Shown here piece by piece: positions 44,293 to 53,770 of a stretch of 64,000 bases of DNA. Origin of the DNA: Leptospira ilyithenensis (GTDB lineage Bacteria > Spirochaetota > Leptospiria > Leptospirales > Leptospiraceae); the NCBI RefSeq assembly GCF_004771005.1, contig NZ_RQHV01000007.1, positions 1 to 64,000 on the forward strand, written 5' to 3'. Within the stretch, counting starts at the first letter, position 1. Each line of letters begins with the position of its first letter. A program made the position numbers and the translations under genes. Below the pieces are notes generated by a model. That model searched no databases. It saw only the letters and a list, made by a program, of their open reading frames with translations, and was not told where the DNA came from.

Positions 44293-46428
44293 ATGAAATT
44301 GAAGTTACCAATTATCGGAATGTTGTTGTTCGCCTTTGTTAGTTGTGGTAGTGGCGACCCTAGCGATGAGAGTCCCCTAAATGGTTTGGAGATGCAAGGG
44401 AACCAACTACTCCAAAATATTTTACTTCCGGCAGGAATATGTACTGAAAATTGTATGTTGGGTTTTGAGCGAGGTGCAGCATCGGAAATGGTCTACGATG
44501 TAAAAAAGTTTTATAACTCCGGAGGTAAAAATACCGAAACAGCAGAACCACGTAACAGAGATTGGTGGGTCTACGAGAAATTTCCTCACAAAGTAATAGG
44601 GGTGACTTTGAAGATCAATCCGACCTGCGCCGCATTTTCTGTAAAATATTCGGATAAATTCCGGGTAGAATCCCACTGTGGCGGAGACAGAATTATGTTG
44701 ATTGAATTTGGAATGAATTCTGTGACACATACGATTTCCGAAAATGCGAAAAAAATTGCGATCGGTTGGGATATTTTACCGGGAGTGGAAGCGTCGATGC
44801 AGGTAGTCCAGTTGGACTCCCGCGGTCAATCTCTTAAATCTTCGATTATATATGATGATATTTATGGAACCGGTCTTAAAGATCAAAAACAAAACGATCA
44901 GCCTATAATTCGAATTCAGAACTTGGCAAATACGGTTGTACCAAATCATTCAAGTGAATATCTCAAAAAATTGGAAATAACGGGTGTTACGTTCTCTGTC
45001 AGGGAAGATATCACCGGAGATCGTCCGCCTCGTTCGCTTGAAGAGTTTGCTTGTTCCAATCCACTTTTGGCATTTTTTGATTTTCTGTTCGTCAAAGCTT
45101 GCGAAAAAGCAGGAAATATTCGCCCTGCGCATAATATAGATCAATATGTTCCAAATACGGGGAATCCTGTGTACGTCTCGGGATCTTATCCGAGCCCGGT
45201 CCAGGTGGATGAGGATAAGGTAGAACAAAACCCATCTGACGAATTTTTACTCAAGAGGGTAGTAAGTAGCGAAAATGTAAATCTTGCTGCGGCTGTCACA
45301 ACCACTTTTAATTGTAGGGTTCCGTATCGTGAAGTGATTGCACATCGCAGAACGCGCGGGGTAGACGAGGAGTCGGCTGTCCGACGCTGCATACGCACTA
45401 GTTTGGATGTAGTAACCCCTTTTGTTCAGTTGTTTTGGGGCAGAATCAGTACGATGTTTGCTGATCGCACGACCATCAATGATATGGTTCAAAATATCCT
45501 TGGCGGTCACGGAACAGGCCAGCCTAGTTCTTCCAGTCAGACAGAAACGGAAAATCAACTTATTTTCGCTGTCCAGGAACTAACGAGAATTAGTGGTGAT
45601 GGGGGGAGAGAAGCACAGCGTTTACTCTTATCCGCTATTCAAGTCGGCAGTTATTGGGAAGTGGTAGAGTCACAAGGTGATTCCGAAGAACAAAGAAATG
45701 ACGTAAGGGATGAATTCATCCAAAAGATCGATACTAATTTTGCAAGTGCAAAATCCCAAGACCTGTATATTGGAGAATATGAATTAAATATGAGTACCTT
45801 GACAAATTGGGTGCGTCCTGAGCAGATTCCTCAGGTTTGGTCAGGTAATCAGTTTCGAAATTCCCCCGAGCGGTTTACCAGCGAAATTTTATATAGCAGA
45901 GATTTCCGGCCAGGGTATGGTCGGTCCCCTTTTCTTAATGATTTTAGAGCTATTTTACGGGATTGGGACACGCAATTCATTACAGCTGCGGGAATAGGCG
46001 GTCTTTCTAGTGCTAAAAAGAGCTATTATTTCTCTGCAAGCTGGCTCGCTGGACTCTTTCGGGAATGGACCGATCCGTTTGATTCTAACAAAAATCTGAT
46101 TCTGATTGTAGTTTATTTCAAAAATAGACCAGTCTCTTTACTTTTGGGGAGCATTGATTCTTCGGGTAAAGTTGCAGAACTCCAATTATCGCTCAGTAGT
46201 CCATATGATGTTGTTGAAGAATATCGTCAGGAAGGTTTCTCAATACGGGGTGGGGGAACGCAAAATATACTCTTGTACTTCGAAGAAATGAAAAAAAAAG
46301 GAGTAGTGCTAGTAATGTCCAATGTAGTGAGTCAAGCTTCCGCAAGGATGAAATTAAGATGGGGCTTTCGACCTGCCTTTGTTCCTTATACTACTATGAG
46401 TCCTTCTCCTCCGAGTCCTTTGAGGTAG
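44293..46428 (+). CDS. Large lipoprotein 3 of a tandem trio, C-terminal GNAT-like domain
   Basis: The start at 44293 follows AAGGAGA, giving 711 residues with lipoprotein signal LPIIGMLLFAFVSC. It is closest to copy 1: YDVKKFYNSGGKNTETAEP, RNRDWWVYEKFPHKV, IAIGWDILPGVEASMQVVQL, DVVTPFVQLFWGRISTMF, AVQELTRISGDGGREAQRLL, and NWVRPEQIPQVWSGNQFR. The C-terminus has LILIVVYFKNRPVSLLLGS ... FSIRGGGTQNILLYFEEMK ... SQASARMKLRWGFRPAF. The conservation of the GNAT-like tail in all three argues that this domain is under selection. Function is otherwise unknown. Confidence 0.7.
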   Translation: MKLKLPIIGMLLFAFVSCGSGDPSDESPLNGLEMQGNQLLQNILLPAGICTENCMLGFERGAASEMVYDVKKFYNSGGKNTETAEPRNRDWWVYEKFPHKVIGVTLKINPTCAAFSVKYSDKFRVESHCGGDRIMLIEFGMNSVTHTISENAKKIAIGWDILPGVEASMQVVQLDSRGQSLKSSIIYDDIYGTGLKDQKQNDQPIIRIQNLANTVVPNHSSEYLKKLEITGVTFSVREDITGDRPPRSLEEFACSNPLLAFFDFLFVKACEKAGNIRPAHNIDQYVPNTGNPVYVSGSYPSPVQVDEDKVEQNPSDEFLLKRVVSSENVNLAAAVTTTFNCRVPYREVIAHRRTRGVDEESAVRRCIRTSLDVVTPFVQLFWGRISTMFADRTTINDMVQNILGGHGTGQPSSSSQTETENQLIFAVQELTRISGDGGREAQRLLLSAIQVGSYWEVVESQGDSEEQRNDVRDEFIQKIDTNFASAKSQDLYIGEYELNMSTLTNWVRPEQIPQVWSGNQFRNSPERFTSEILYSRDFRPGYGRSPFLNDFRAILRDWDTQFITAAGIGGLSSAKKSYYFSASWLAGLFREWTDPFDSNKNLILIVVYFKNRPVSLLLGSIDSSGKVAELQLSLSSPYDVVEEYRQEGFSIRGGGTQNILLYFEEMKKKGVVLVMSNVVSQASARMKLRWGFRPAFVPYTTMSPSPPSPLR

Positions 46429-46564
46429 TGGAAAAGTAATGTTCGATTTGGCGGGAAATGTCTTGCAATAAAGCAACCCAATGTTACGATCTTTCTTAGC
46501 ATTGGGTTCGGGATACCGGTTTTGTTTTGCGTCAATCCAAGCGATTGAATTAAATATATAAAAG

Positions 46565-48730
46565 ATGTATGTTGCCGCCCCGACGATTTTGAAATCTATA
46601 CAAATAAACCTTTGGCGGAAGTCTCTCTTCTTGGGGTGTGTTTTTCTTTTCCTCCAGTGCAATATCAAAAACCAGGTGGATATTGTTAAAAACGGAGTTG
46701 CGGATCTGCGTTCGTTTCCTTTTGAAGAAGGTGGAATCGCCTCATTGGAGGGAGATTGGGAATTTTATCCGAAAGAAATCCTTTCTCACGACAATCTACA
46801 GACAACTAGCAAGGGTTATTTCAAAATTCCGGGACTCTGGAATAATTCTCCCGTGTCTTCTTCACTCAGTGACGGAGTCGGGTTTGCCACTTACAAGTTG
46901 GAAGTCATTTTGCCTCCGGAAGAAGCCAGGTATGTGGTTTATGTTCCGGAACAAAGAACTGCCTATAGGTTGTATCTTACGGAAAAAGTGGGAGTTAGGA
47001 GCGGTATCCCCGGTTCTCTTGCACTCAGTTCGTATCCTAGTTTGCAAGGTCAATCCGTATCCATTGATGCCAAAGACAAGCTAACACTCGTTCTCTTTGT
47101 TTCCAATTTTCACCATAGAGAAGGTGGAACTCTTTCTCCTCCGCTCCTTGGTACCGGGGAAGCCATTCAAGGTTATATATTCGCCAACGGAACGATCGAT
47201 CTGGCTCTGACAGGGGCCATTTTTATGTTCGGGATTTATCATTTCATAATATTCTTCTATCGAAACAAACAGAAAGAGGCTTTTTTCTTCGGTTTGTTTT
47301 GTTTGGTTTTTGCTATTCGTATTTTGTTTACCGGAAACAAAACGATCTATGCCCTAACACCTGCTATTCCCTGGGATTTGATGATCTTTATGGAATACGC
47401 AAGCGTATTTGTTTTGACGACCCTGTTTTTATGGTTCGTAGAGGGGCTTTTTCCCAGATTCATCAGTATCAATCTGATCAAAACCATCAGTGCTATCGCG
47501 ATCCTTCATCTGATTCTTTTTCTGATTGTAAAGCCGCTTTATTATACCAGATTCGAATTTGTATTTCAAATTTTCGGATTGGTTCTTGCTTCTTTGCTTC
47601 TTTTCCGTTTGATTCAGATGTACAATCGAAGATTGCCCGAATCGGGATTGTTTTTGTTCGGCTATATCTTGTTATTCGTAGGATTTTCCATCGACATACT
47701 TTCCGCTTTTTTGGCGGAAGCCGAATTATCCGTTTCACATCTTACTTTGTTTTTATTTTTCGGGGTTCAGTCTTCCATCATCACTCTTCGAACGGCACGC
47801 ATATTCGAAAAAAGAAGACAGCTGAAAGAGGAATTTGAAAAATCAAACGACATCTTTATAGAGACAAATCGTTTTTATGAAAAATTCATCCCGAGAGAAT
47901 TTCTCACCTATTTAGGTAAAGACAGTATTGAAAATATTTCTTTGGGAGACAGCAACCAAAGGGAAATGACTGTGCTCTTCGCCGATATTTGGGAATATTA
48001 TGATATTATTTACAGCAATCCTGTGGAAACTCGTATCCTGTTTACAAATTCTTATTTGGGTCGGATCGGTCCCAATATTTCGAACAATAACGGATTTATA
48101 GACAAGTACATCGGAAGTGCCGTCATGGCCTTGTTTGACGGTGGTATCCAGGATGCGGTAAGAGCTGCGGAACAAATCCAATGGGAATTGGAAAAATACA
48201 ATGAACGTAGAAGAGGAAACGGTTTTATTCCTCTTCATGCCGGGATCGGGATTCATTCCGGGGAAACCATGCTTGGAATTATAGGCGAGTCGGAACGTAT
48301 GGAAAGTACGGTGATCTCCGATACTGTCAATCTTGCGAGCCGCATCCAAGGACTTACCAAAAAATATTCCGCAAGAATCCTTATTAGCCTAACATCTCTT
48401 ATGCTGCACGAAGATCTGGACAATATCCCCTATCGGATTTTGGACTTTGTCCGGGTGAAGGGGAAAAAAGAAACGGTTATGATCGCGGAAGTTTTGGTGG
48501 AGGGAATAGATACCGTTTCCGATAAAAAAATAGCTAACAAGGATCTCTTTGAATCGGCTATTTTCGATTATGAGAGAGCCAATTTCGAATCAGCTTTGGA
48601 AGGTTTCAAGGCCGTTGCATTGGATAATCCCGAAGACGTTGCTGCCGAAATTTATGTAAAACGCGCCGAATACAATTTGAGTGCCGGTGTTGGCGAAGAT
48701 TGGGACGGAGTCTCGGATTGGGAAAAATAA
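46565..48730 (+). CDS. 7TM-DISM class III cyclase homologue A: metal site lost, transition-state residues kept
   Basis: The product has 721 residues: lipobox-like signal (GCVFLFLQC), beta-sandwich sensor (GDWEFYP, GFATYKLEVILP), seven helices, then a cyclase domain (about 465-645). The first metal Asp (D474) is kept in FADIWEYYDI, but the conserved F-T of the substrate loop is changed. The second metal Asp of the IGD motif is Ser518 (KYIGSAVMALF). The base-selecting Lys (K514) and Asp (D586), the transition-state Asn589 and Arg593 (SDTVNLASRI) and the VKGK lysine (K634) are intact. This matches a C2-type half-site. Alone it should be inactive as a homodimer. Its stop overlaps the ATG of the next gene (TAATG). 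Confidence 0.85.
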   Translation: MYVAAPTILKSIQINLWRKSLFLGCVFLFLQCNIKNQVDIVKNGVADLRSFPFEEGGIASLEGDWEFYPKEILSHDNLQTTSKGYFKIPGLWNNSPVSSSLSDGVGFATYKLEVILPPEEARYVVYVPEQRTAYRLYLTEKVGVRSGIPGSLALSSYPSLQGQSVSIDAKDKLTLVLFVSNFHHREGGTLSPPLLGTGEAIQGYIFANGTIDLALTGAIFMFGIYHFIIFFYRNKQKEAFFFGLFCLVFAIRILFTGNKTIYALTPAIPWDLMIFMEYASVFVLTTLFLWFVEGLFPRFISINLIKTISAIAILHLILFLIVKPLYYTRFEFVFQIFGLVLASLLLFRLIQMYNRRLPESGLFLFGYILLFVGFSIDILSAFLAEAELSVSHLTLFLFFGVQSSIITLRTARIFEKRRQLKEEFEKSNDIFIETNRFYEKFIPREFLTYLGKDSIENISLGDSNQREMTVLFADIWEYYDIIYSNPVETRILFTNSYLGRIGPNISNNNGFIDKYIGSAVMALFDGGIQDAVRAAEQIQWELEKYNERRRGNGFIPLHAGIGIHSGETMLGIIGESERMESTVISDTVNLASRIQGLTKKYSARILISLTSLMLHEDLDNIPYRILDFVRVKGKKETVMIAEVLVEGIDTVSDKKIANKDLFESAIFDYERANFESALEGFKAVALDNPEDVAAEIYVKRAEYNLSAGVGEDWDGVSDWEK

Positions 48731-50856
48731 TGAAGTATAGAATCAGTCTGGTTTTCCTGATTTTTATCGCTTTTGTTTCTTTCGTCTGCACTGGGAAAAA
48801 AGACATCAAGATCGCCAAACAAGGATTTTTCGATCTATCCGGAATCGATCTTTCCGATTTTTACAAATACAAGTTGGAGGGAGAATGGGAACTTTATTGG
48901 AACAATTTGGGCAACTTCGAAGCCATAGACAAAACAGCTAAGGAGCAAATCAAATATGCCGAAGTTCCCAAATCCTGGAATTCCTATCGCCCGGAAGGGA
49001 AAGGCGGGGAGGGTTTTGCCTCTTATCGGTTGACAGTACGTTTGCCTGCTTACGGAATCCGTTATTATCTCCGTATCCCCCCACAAACAAGTGCTTATCG
49101 GTTGTACGTGAATCGGAAGTTACTCACTCATTCTGGCGTGGTTGCGGAAACGAAGGATGGAGAGGAACCGAAGTACAAAATGCTTTTTTCTTCTTTTGAA
49201 CCGACTTCCTACGATACTGAATTCATTTTGGTGGTAAGCAATTTTCATCATGCACGGGGAGGTTTTCGAAAGTCGTTGGAATTGGGCAGCCGATCGGCGA
49301 TCCAAGGCGAAAACATCAGGTTTTCGGCAGGAGAAATATTCGTATTCGGTGCTTTGATTTCAATGGGGCTTTATCAACTAACGGTATTTATGCTACGAAG
49401 AGAGGAATACGGTTCTTTGTTTTTTGCCATATTCTGTTTTTTGACGAGCATTCGTTTGGTGGTGCTCGACAATTTTTACATTATGTATGTGTTCCCCGAT
49501 TTTTCCTGGGAGCTGATGCAAAAGATAGATTATATCTCTTCACCCTTTCTCGTTACCGCCTTTCTCAGTTATTTCAAGTCGCTTTATCCGAACAAGTCGG
49601 ATGTTCCCAACTGGCTGCTTGTCAGCTCCTGGGTCACCTCGATTCTATTCGGTTTGTTTGTGTTATTTACGAATGCGGTTGTATTTTCTAAGGCGAATCT
49701 TCTATCACTTATAATGGTTCTCTTGTTTTGTTTTTCCATATTATTCTATGTGATTAAGGTTTATAAGGAAAAAAGAAAAGACAGCGAACTTATCTTTTAC
49801 GGATTTTTGATTTTGATGATCGGAGCCATGAATGATTTATTTGCCGGAAATTTTTGGCCAAATGCTCCTTCTCTTTTGGGTTTTTTTCTGTTTTTCTTTT
49901 GTTTGATTCAAAGCGTATTATTATCCAGAAGGAATGCCCGTATCTATTCTTCGATGGAGAAATTAACGGAAGAATTGATAGAGATCAATAAACGATTGGA
50001 AGAATCGAATCTCGCCTATTCAAAGTTTGTTCCTCTGAAATTTTTGGAAACATTTAATAAACCGAAGAGCATAGATGTGGTTCGGGGAGACTATGTTGTA
50101 CGCAACATGACGGTTCTGTCTTCCGACATCCGCGATTTTACTTCCATTTCGGAAGCTTTAAGTCCTTCCGATAATTTTCTGTTTTTAAACGATTATCTGA
50201 GTCGGGTGGGTCCGGTGATCCGATCCAACCAGGGCTTTATTGAAAAATACATCGGTGACGCCATTCTTGCTTTCTTTGACAAAGGCCCTGATTCGGCGAT
50301 ATTAACCGCTATTGAGATGCACAAAGTCATTGCTTTATGGAATAATAGCAATCGGGCGGAAAATTACCCGGAAGTTCAGATCGGTGTCGGGATTCATTAC
50401 GGTGAATTGATGTTAGGTGTAATTGGAGAAGAACAAAGAATTGAAAGTGCTGTTCTTTCCGACACGGCAGGAATTTCCAACACTTTGGAGTCCATGACCA
50501 AAAAATACGGCGCCAAAGTGATCATCAGTCTGGATGCACTCTTGGAGACAAAAAATCCGGATTCGCACCCTCATCGTATTTTGGATTTTATAAGGGTCCC
50601 CGCCAAAAACAAGTTAGTTGGGATTGCTGAAATTCTTCTGGAAGGTTTGGAAGACAATGCACATCTTAAAATATTATCCAAAGTTCCTTTCGAAAGAGGA
50701 GTGAACGCGTTTTGGGATGGGAATTTTGCCGAGGCATTGGATGAGTTCAATTATGTGTTGAATATCAACTCTACTGACAAAGCTTCCAAACTTTATCGTG
50801 AAAAATCCATTCTTTATATTCAGAACGGTGCTCCTCCCGGTTGGGAAAAAGGTTAG
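48730..50856 (+). CDS. 7TM-DISM class III cyclase homologue B: metal site kept, transition-state residues lost
   Basis: The ATG at 48730 shares its A with the stop of the upstream gene and begins a lipoprotein signal (IFIAFVSFVCTGKK); an in-frame extension from 48700 is less likely. Length is 708 residues with sensor (EGEWELYW, GFASYRLTVRLP), seven helices and cyclase domain. Both metal Asp are present: D466 in SSDIRDFTSIS and D510 in KYIGDAILAFF. The base-selecting K506 and D578 are also present. At the Asn and Arg positions it has Gly581 and Thr585 (SDTAGISNTL), and the VKGK motif is VPAKN. This is a C1-type half-site, complementary to homologue A. Confidence 0.85.
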   Translation: MKYRISLVFLIFIAFVSFVCTGKKDIKIAKQGFFDLSGIDLSDFYKYKLEGEWELYWNNLGNFEAIDKTAKEQIKYAEVPKSWNSYRPEGKGGEGFASYRLTVRLPAYGIRYYLRIPPQTSAYRLYVNRKLLTHSGVVAETKDGEEPKYKMLFSSFEPTSYDTEFILVVSNFHHARGGFRKSLELGSRSAIQGENIRFSAGEIFVFGALISMGLYQLTVFMLRREEYGSLFFAIFCFLTSIRLVVLDNFYIMYVFPDFSWELMQKIDYISSPFLVTAFLSYFKSLYPNKSDVPNWLLVSSWVTSILFGLFVLFTNAVVFSKANLLSLIMVLLFCFSILFYVIKVYKEKRKDSELIFYGFLILMIGAMNDLFAGNFWPNAPSLLGFFLFFFCLIQSVLLSRRNARIYSSMEKLTEELIEINKRLEESNLAYSKFVPLKFLETFNKPKSIDVVRGDYVVRNMTVLSSDIRDFTSISEALSPSDNFLFLNDYLSRVGPVIRSNQGFIEKYIGDAILAFFDKGPDSAILTAIEMHKVIALWNNSNRAENYPEVQIGVGIHYGELMLGVIGEEQRIESAVLSDTAGISNTLESMTKKYGAKVIISLDALLETKNPDSHPHRILDFIRVPAKNKLVGIAEILLEGLEDNAHLKILSKVPFERGVNAFWDGNFAEALDEFNYVLNINSTDKASKLYREKSILYIQNGAPPGWEKG

Positions 50857-50986
50857 CAGGTTGTATAAATCGGTATTTGGCGTATAACATCGCATAAGAC
50901 GATTTGATTTCGATTTTTATTTCAAATTTTTGCAGATTGCCGATCAATAATCAGAACACTGCAATTGGTCGTTTCTTTTATTGAAA

Positions 50987-52219
50987 TCAGAAAAGTAGCT
51001 GACCTTTAAATCTGATCTGTTTTTCCACTTTTACGGGAATCGCATTTCCCATGTATGGTGCATATCTGTCAGTAGTATTGCTGAAAGTTTTTGCCGTATT
51101 CAATTCCAACTGTATCTTAGCATGATCTCCTTCAATATAATAGTTGATAAAAACTCCCTGTTCCGTTCTTTTCAAATTCAGTAAATTTTCGGATAAAGGG
51201 ACTGCATCGCTTTTATTTTTATTAAGAATGTATTGAGAATACCTTCCTCCGATTTCCAAACCCGTCTTACCGATTAAAACTCCAAATTGAAGAAAAAAAC
51301 CGTCGTCATTCCTTCTATCCGATCGTGATCTGCGGGCAAACACGGACCTTCTGATATAATACCCTCCCTGACTTGTAAAAAAAGAATACCTTGCTCCAAA
51401 ATCGTAAGTATAATTATAAGAAGTATCTCCTTTATTCAAATAGATGTTAGGGATATCGTAATCAATCGGACTGAAGATAGTGGCACCTCCTACGGACAAT
51501 TTAAAAATATCTTCAGGTGTTGGATTCGAACCGGTATAACCGTAACCACCTCCCATTAAATTTAATTCCAATCGCCCCATGGAAGAAAGCCTCTTATTTG
51601 TTTCTTCTTGGTGACCGGGTTTTGAAGAAGAATTCTGCATGAGTTTTGGAGTCCGGTTGAATGTCATTAAATAGTATTGAACGTGATTATCCCAAAATCC
51701 TCCGTTTGCTAAAACACCGCTTGCTCTGGTAAGTGCAAACTGATCATCGGTAATAGAACTACTTGTTGAAAGATTTCCACTCGGATGAGTGTACCATTCA
51801 CGACTGTAAGGAATTACGATCCTGCCGATGGCAAGTTTTAAAAACGAATTGAACTGGTAACTTATTTGTGCAACGACAAATTTCGGTTCCAAGTCCGAAG
51901 TAGTCTTTGCGGGACTTGCCTGCAATTGTACCACATATCCAATTTTTTCATTTATCAAATTTCCGTTGAAAGTAAGTCTCGCCAGTCCGAAATAAAAACC
52001 ATAATCTTTATTTTTTTTATTTCCCTTCTTTTCATCCCTTCCATCTTCCAATTTATCGATATACTTAGTGCTAAAGTAACCGGCTATTCTTAAGGAAGCG
52101 TCGTTGGTAATTACCGTTTTTCCGGTTCCGCTGTTATCTTGCGAAAATAATTCCAAAGCAACGAAACAAAAACTAAACGAAACGGTAGTTAAACGGTTAA
52201 AGCCAAATTGCATTTGCAT
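50987..52219 (-). CDS. Outer-membrane porin, OprO/OprP-like
   Basis: About 410 residues from the ATG at 52219 (MQMQFGF), preceded by GGTGA; a GTG at 52231 is an alternative start. A signal peptide (TVSFSFCFVALELFSQ) is followed by alternating-residue strands, such as YFGLARLTFNGNLINEKIGYVVQLQ and FLKLAIGRIVIPYSREW. An SSSITDDQFALTRASGVLANGG segment typical of phosphate-selective porins follows, and a final strand ends in Phe (IRFKGQLLF). It should form a beta-barrel for anion or general diffusion; specificity is not determinable. It converges with the cyclase pair and runs with the beta-propeller-like lipoprotein gene upstream. Confidence 0.8.
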   Translation of the reverse strand: MQMQFGFNRLTTVSFSFCFVALELFSQDNSGTGKTVITNDASLRIAGYFSTKYIDKLEDGRDEKKGNKKNKDYGFYFGLARLTFNGNLINEKIGYVVQLQASPAKTTSDLEPKFVVAQISYQFNSFLKLAIGRIVIPYSREWYTHPSGNLSTSSSITDDQFALTRASGVLANGGFWDNHVQYYLMTFNRTPKLMQNSSSKPGHQEETNKRLSSMGRLELNLMGGGYGYTGSNPTPEDIFKLSVGGATIFSPIDYDIPNIYLNKGDTSYNYTYDFGARYSFFTSQGGYYIRRSVFARRSRSDRRNDDGFFLQFGVLIGKTGLEIGGRYSQYILNKNKSDAVPLSENLLNLKRTEQGVFINYYIEGDHAKIQLELNTAKTFSNTTDRYAPYMGNAIPVKVEKQIRFKGQLLF

Positions 52220-52396
52220 AAAGTTCACCAAAGGTAACGATTTTTTTTAAAAAAAAGCCTCTTTTCCATTAGCTAGCATCCAGCAAAGGGAAACACCAAC
52301 TAACGGAAAATAGACCCCTAATAAACTTACTCTCTTAACAAATAACAATTTGGAATATATGCAGATTCGTATATTATGTTATTTTCAATGTTAATC

Positions 52397-53770
52397 TCAG
52401 TTTTTACCGGATAACAAATCATTCTTGTTTTGATTCAAAGGTGTTACAACCCAGTCCGCATTAAATAAAGCGGGTCTGTCCTCCCTGCTTGTATCACACG
52501 TCACGATGCGTAGATCTCTCGATGGTCCGGGTGTAATTACCATGGAAGGCCAGTGACCTGTATTATTTCCCACTCCGGCAGCGGTAGATGCGTCGATATG
52601 CTCGCAATGATCACCCGCTAGACCGCAAAAAAACATAGATAACTTGCCGGAATTTCCTCTGTTCCAAGTCGCAATTCGTAGCATCTGGTTCTCCGGATCA
52701 ATCACTAAAGAAGGGGTTAGGCCGGAATTTAAGCCCGCTCCGGTTGCGGTCGATACATCCGTATGTCTGCAATTTTCCACACTCCGGTCGCATTGAAACA
52801 AAGATAATCTATTCGAATTATTGGCATTCATGGTAACGACGGACAACCTTTGATTCGTCATATCGAAAGCCAAGGAAGGATAGCCTCCTGAGCTTCCACC
52901 TGCGCCTGTGGCAGTTGATACATCCGTATGACTGCACCCTGTTCCATCCAAATTACAACGAAACACGGAAAGTTTTCCTATCGTGGTAGGATTAGTCGTA
53001 TTACGATTGTCAGTTGCAATATAAAGCATGTTGTTTGCCGGATTAATTGTTATAGAAGGATTGGTTCCGGAGGATGCTACGGAAGATATAACATTAGCAG
53101 TGCAATTGGTTCCGTCAAGATCACATCGGAACAAAGAAAGGGTACTTTCTGCATCGGGAGTGGAATCGGTGCTGCTAGTAAAAGCAATCAGGAGTTTACG
53201 GTTGATTTCGTCGATTACGGCTCTAGGATCCAAACCCGTTTTAAGCTCATTATTGCTGTTGCTTGCACGAAGCGCATGACGGGAACAGTTGCTTACATCC
53301 AGGTCGCACTTAGTGAGAGCTACAGCAAATAACCCTGGCGGATAAGGCGAGATCACCAATATCTTTCGATTGAACGGATCGACCAAAATCGATGAACTAT
53401 AAGTAGTATTTCCCGGTGTCTGTCCTGCAGCCGCAGTTAAATCGGTATGCGTACAATCCGTTCCATCCAAATTGCAACGGAAAAGAAATTCTGTCCTGCG
53501 ATTAAGATGGAGATCAAACATATTTGTAGTAGAAACCAATAATTTGTTATTGATCGGATCAATTGTTGCGGAAGGAAACCAACCGGAACGAGGACCCTGT
53601 CCGACAGAAATATCCTTATAAGAATACATAAGTATCTTAGGTAAACCGATGAGCGATAACCATGCGGAAAACTTGTCAGATGCCTTCTTTTGTTCGTGTA
53701 GCCCACATCCACATAGACAAAAATAAGCAAAGAGTAACGAACAACTTAAATTTACAAAGCGAGAATTCAT
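52397..53770 (-). CDS. Lipoprotein with repeated CxLDGTxC / STATGAG motifs, beta-propeller-like
   Basis: The signal peptide ends LLFAYFCLCGCG, giving a lipoprotein of 457 residues. The rest is about six repeats of 55-65 residues. Each holds a cysteine pair (CNLDGTDC, CDLDVSNC, CDLDGTNC, CNLDGTGC, CDRSVENC), a Thr-rich turn (HTDVSTATGAG) and an IDPxNxxLxIAT strand (for example TPSLVIDPENQMLRIATW). Six repeats with regular strands suggest a beta-propeller stabilised by disulphides in the periplasm or on the surface. I do not know its ligand. A 1.1-kb gene-free region lies upstream. Confidence 0.65.
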   Translation of the reverse strand: MNSRFVNLSCSLLFAYFCLCGCGLHEQKKASDKFSAWLSLIGLPKILMYSYKDISVGQGPRSGWFPSATIDPINNKLLVSTTNMFDLHLNRRTEFLFRCNLDGTDCTHTDLTAAAGQTPGNTTYSSSILVDPFNRKILVISPYPPGLFAVALTKCDLDVSNCSRHALRASNSNNELKTGLDPRAVIDEINRKLLIAFTSSTDSTPDAESTLSLFRCDLDGTNCTANVISSVASSGTNPSITINPANNMLYIATDNRNTTNPTTIGKLSVFRCNLDGTGCSHTDVSTATGAGGSSGGYPSLAFDMTNQRLSVVTMNANNSNRLSLFQCDRSVENCRHTDVSTATGAGLNSGLTPSLVIDPENQMLRIATWNRGNSGKLSMFFCGLAGDHCEHIDASTAAGVGNNTGHWPSMVITPGPSRDLRIVTCDTSREDRPALFNADWVVTPLNQNKNDLLSGKN

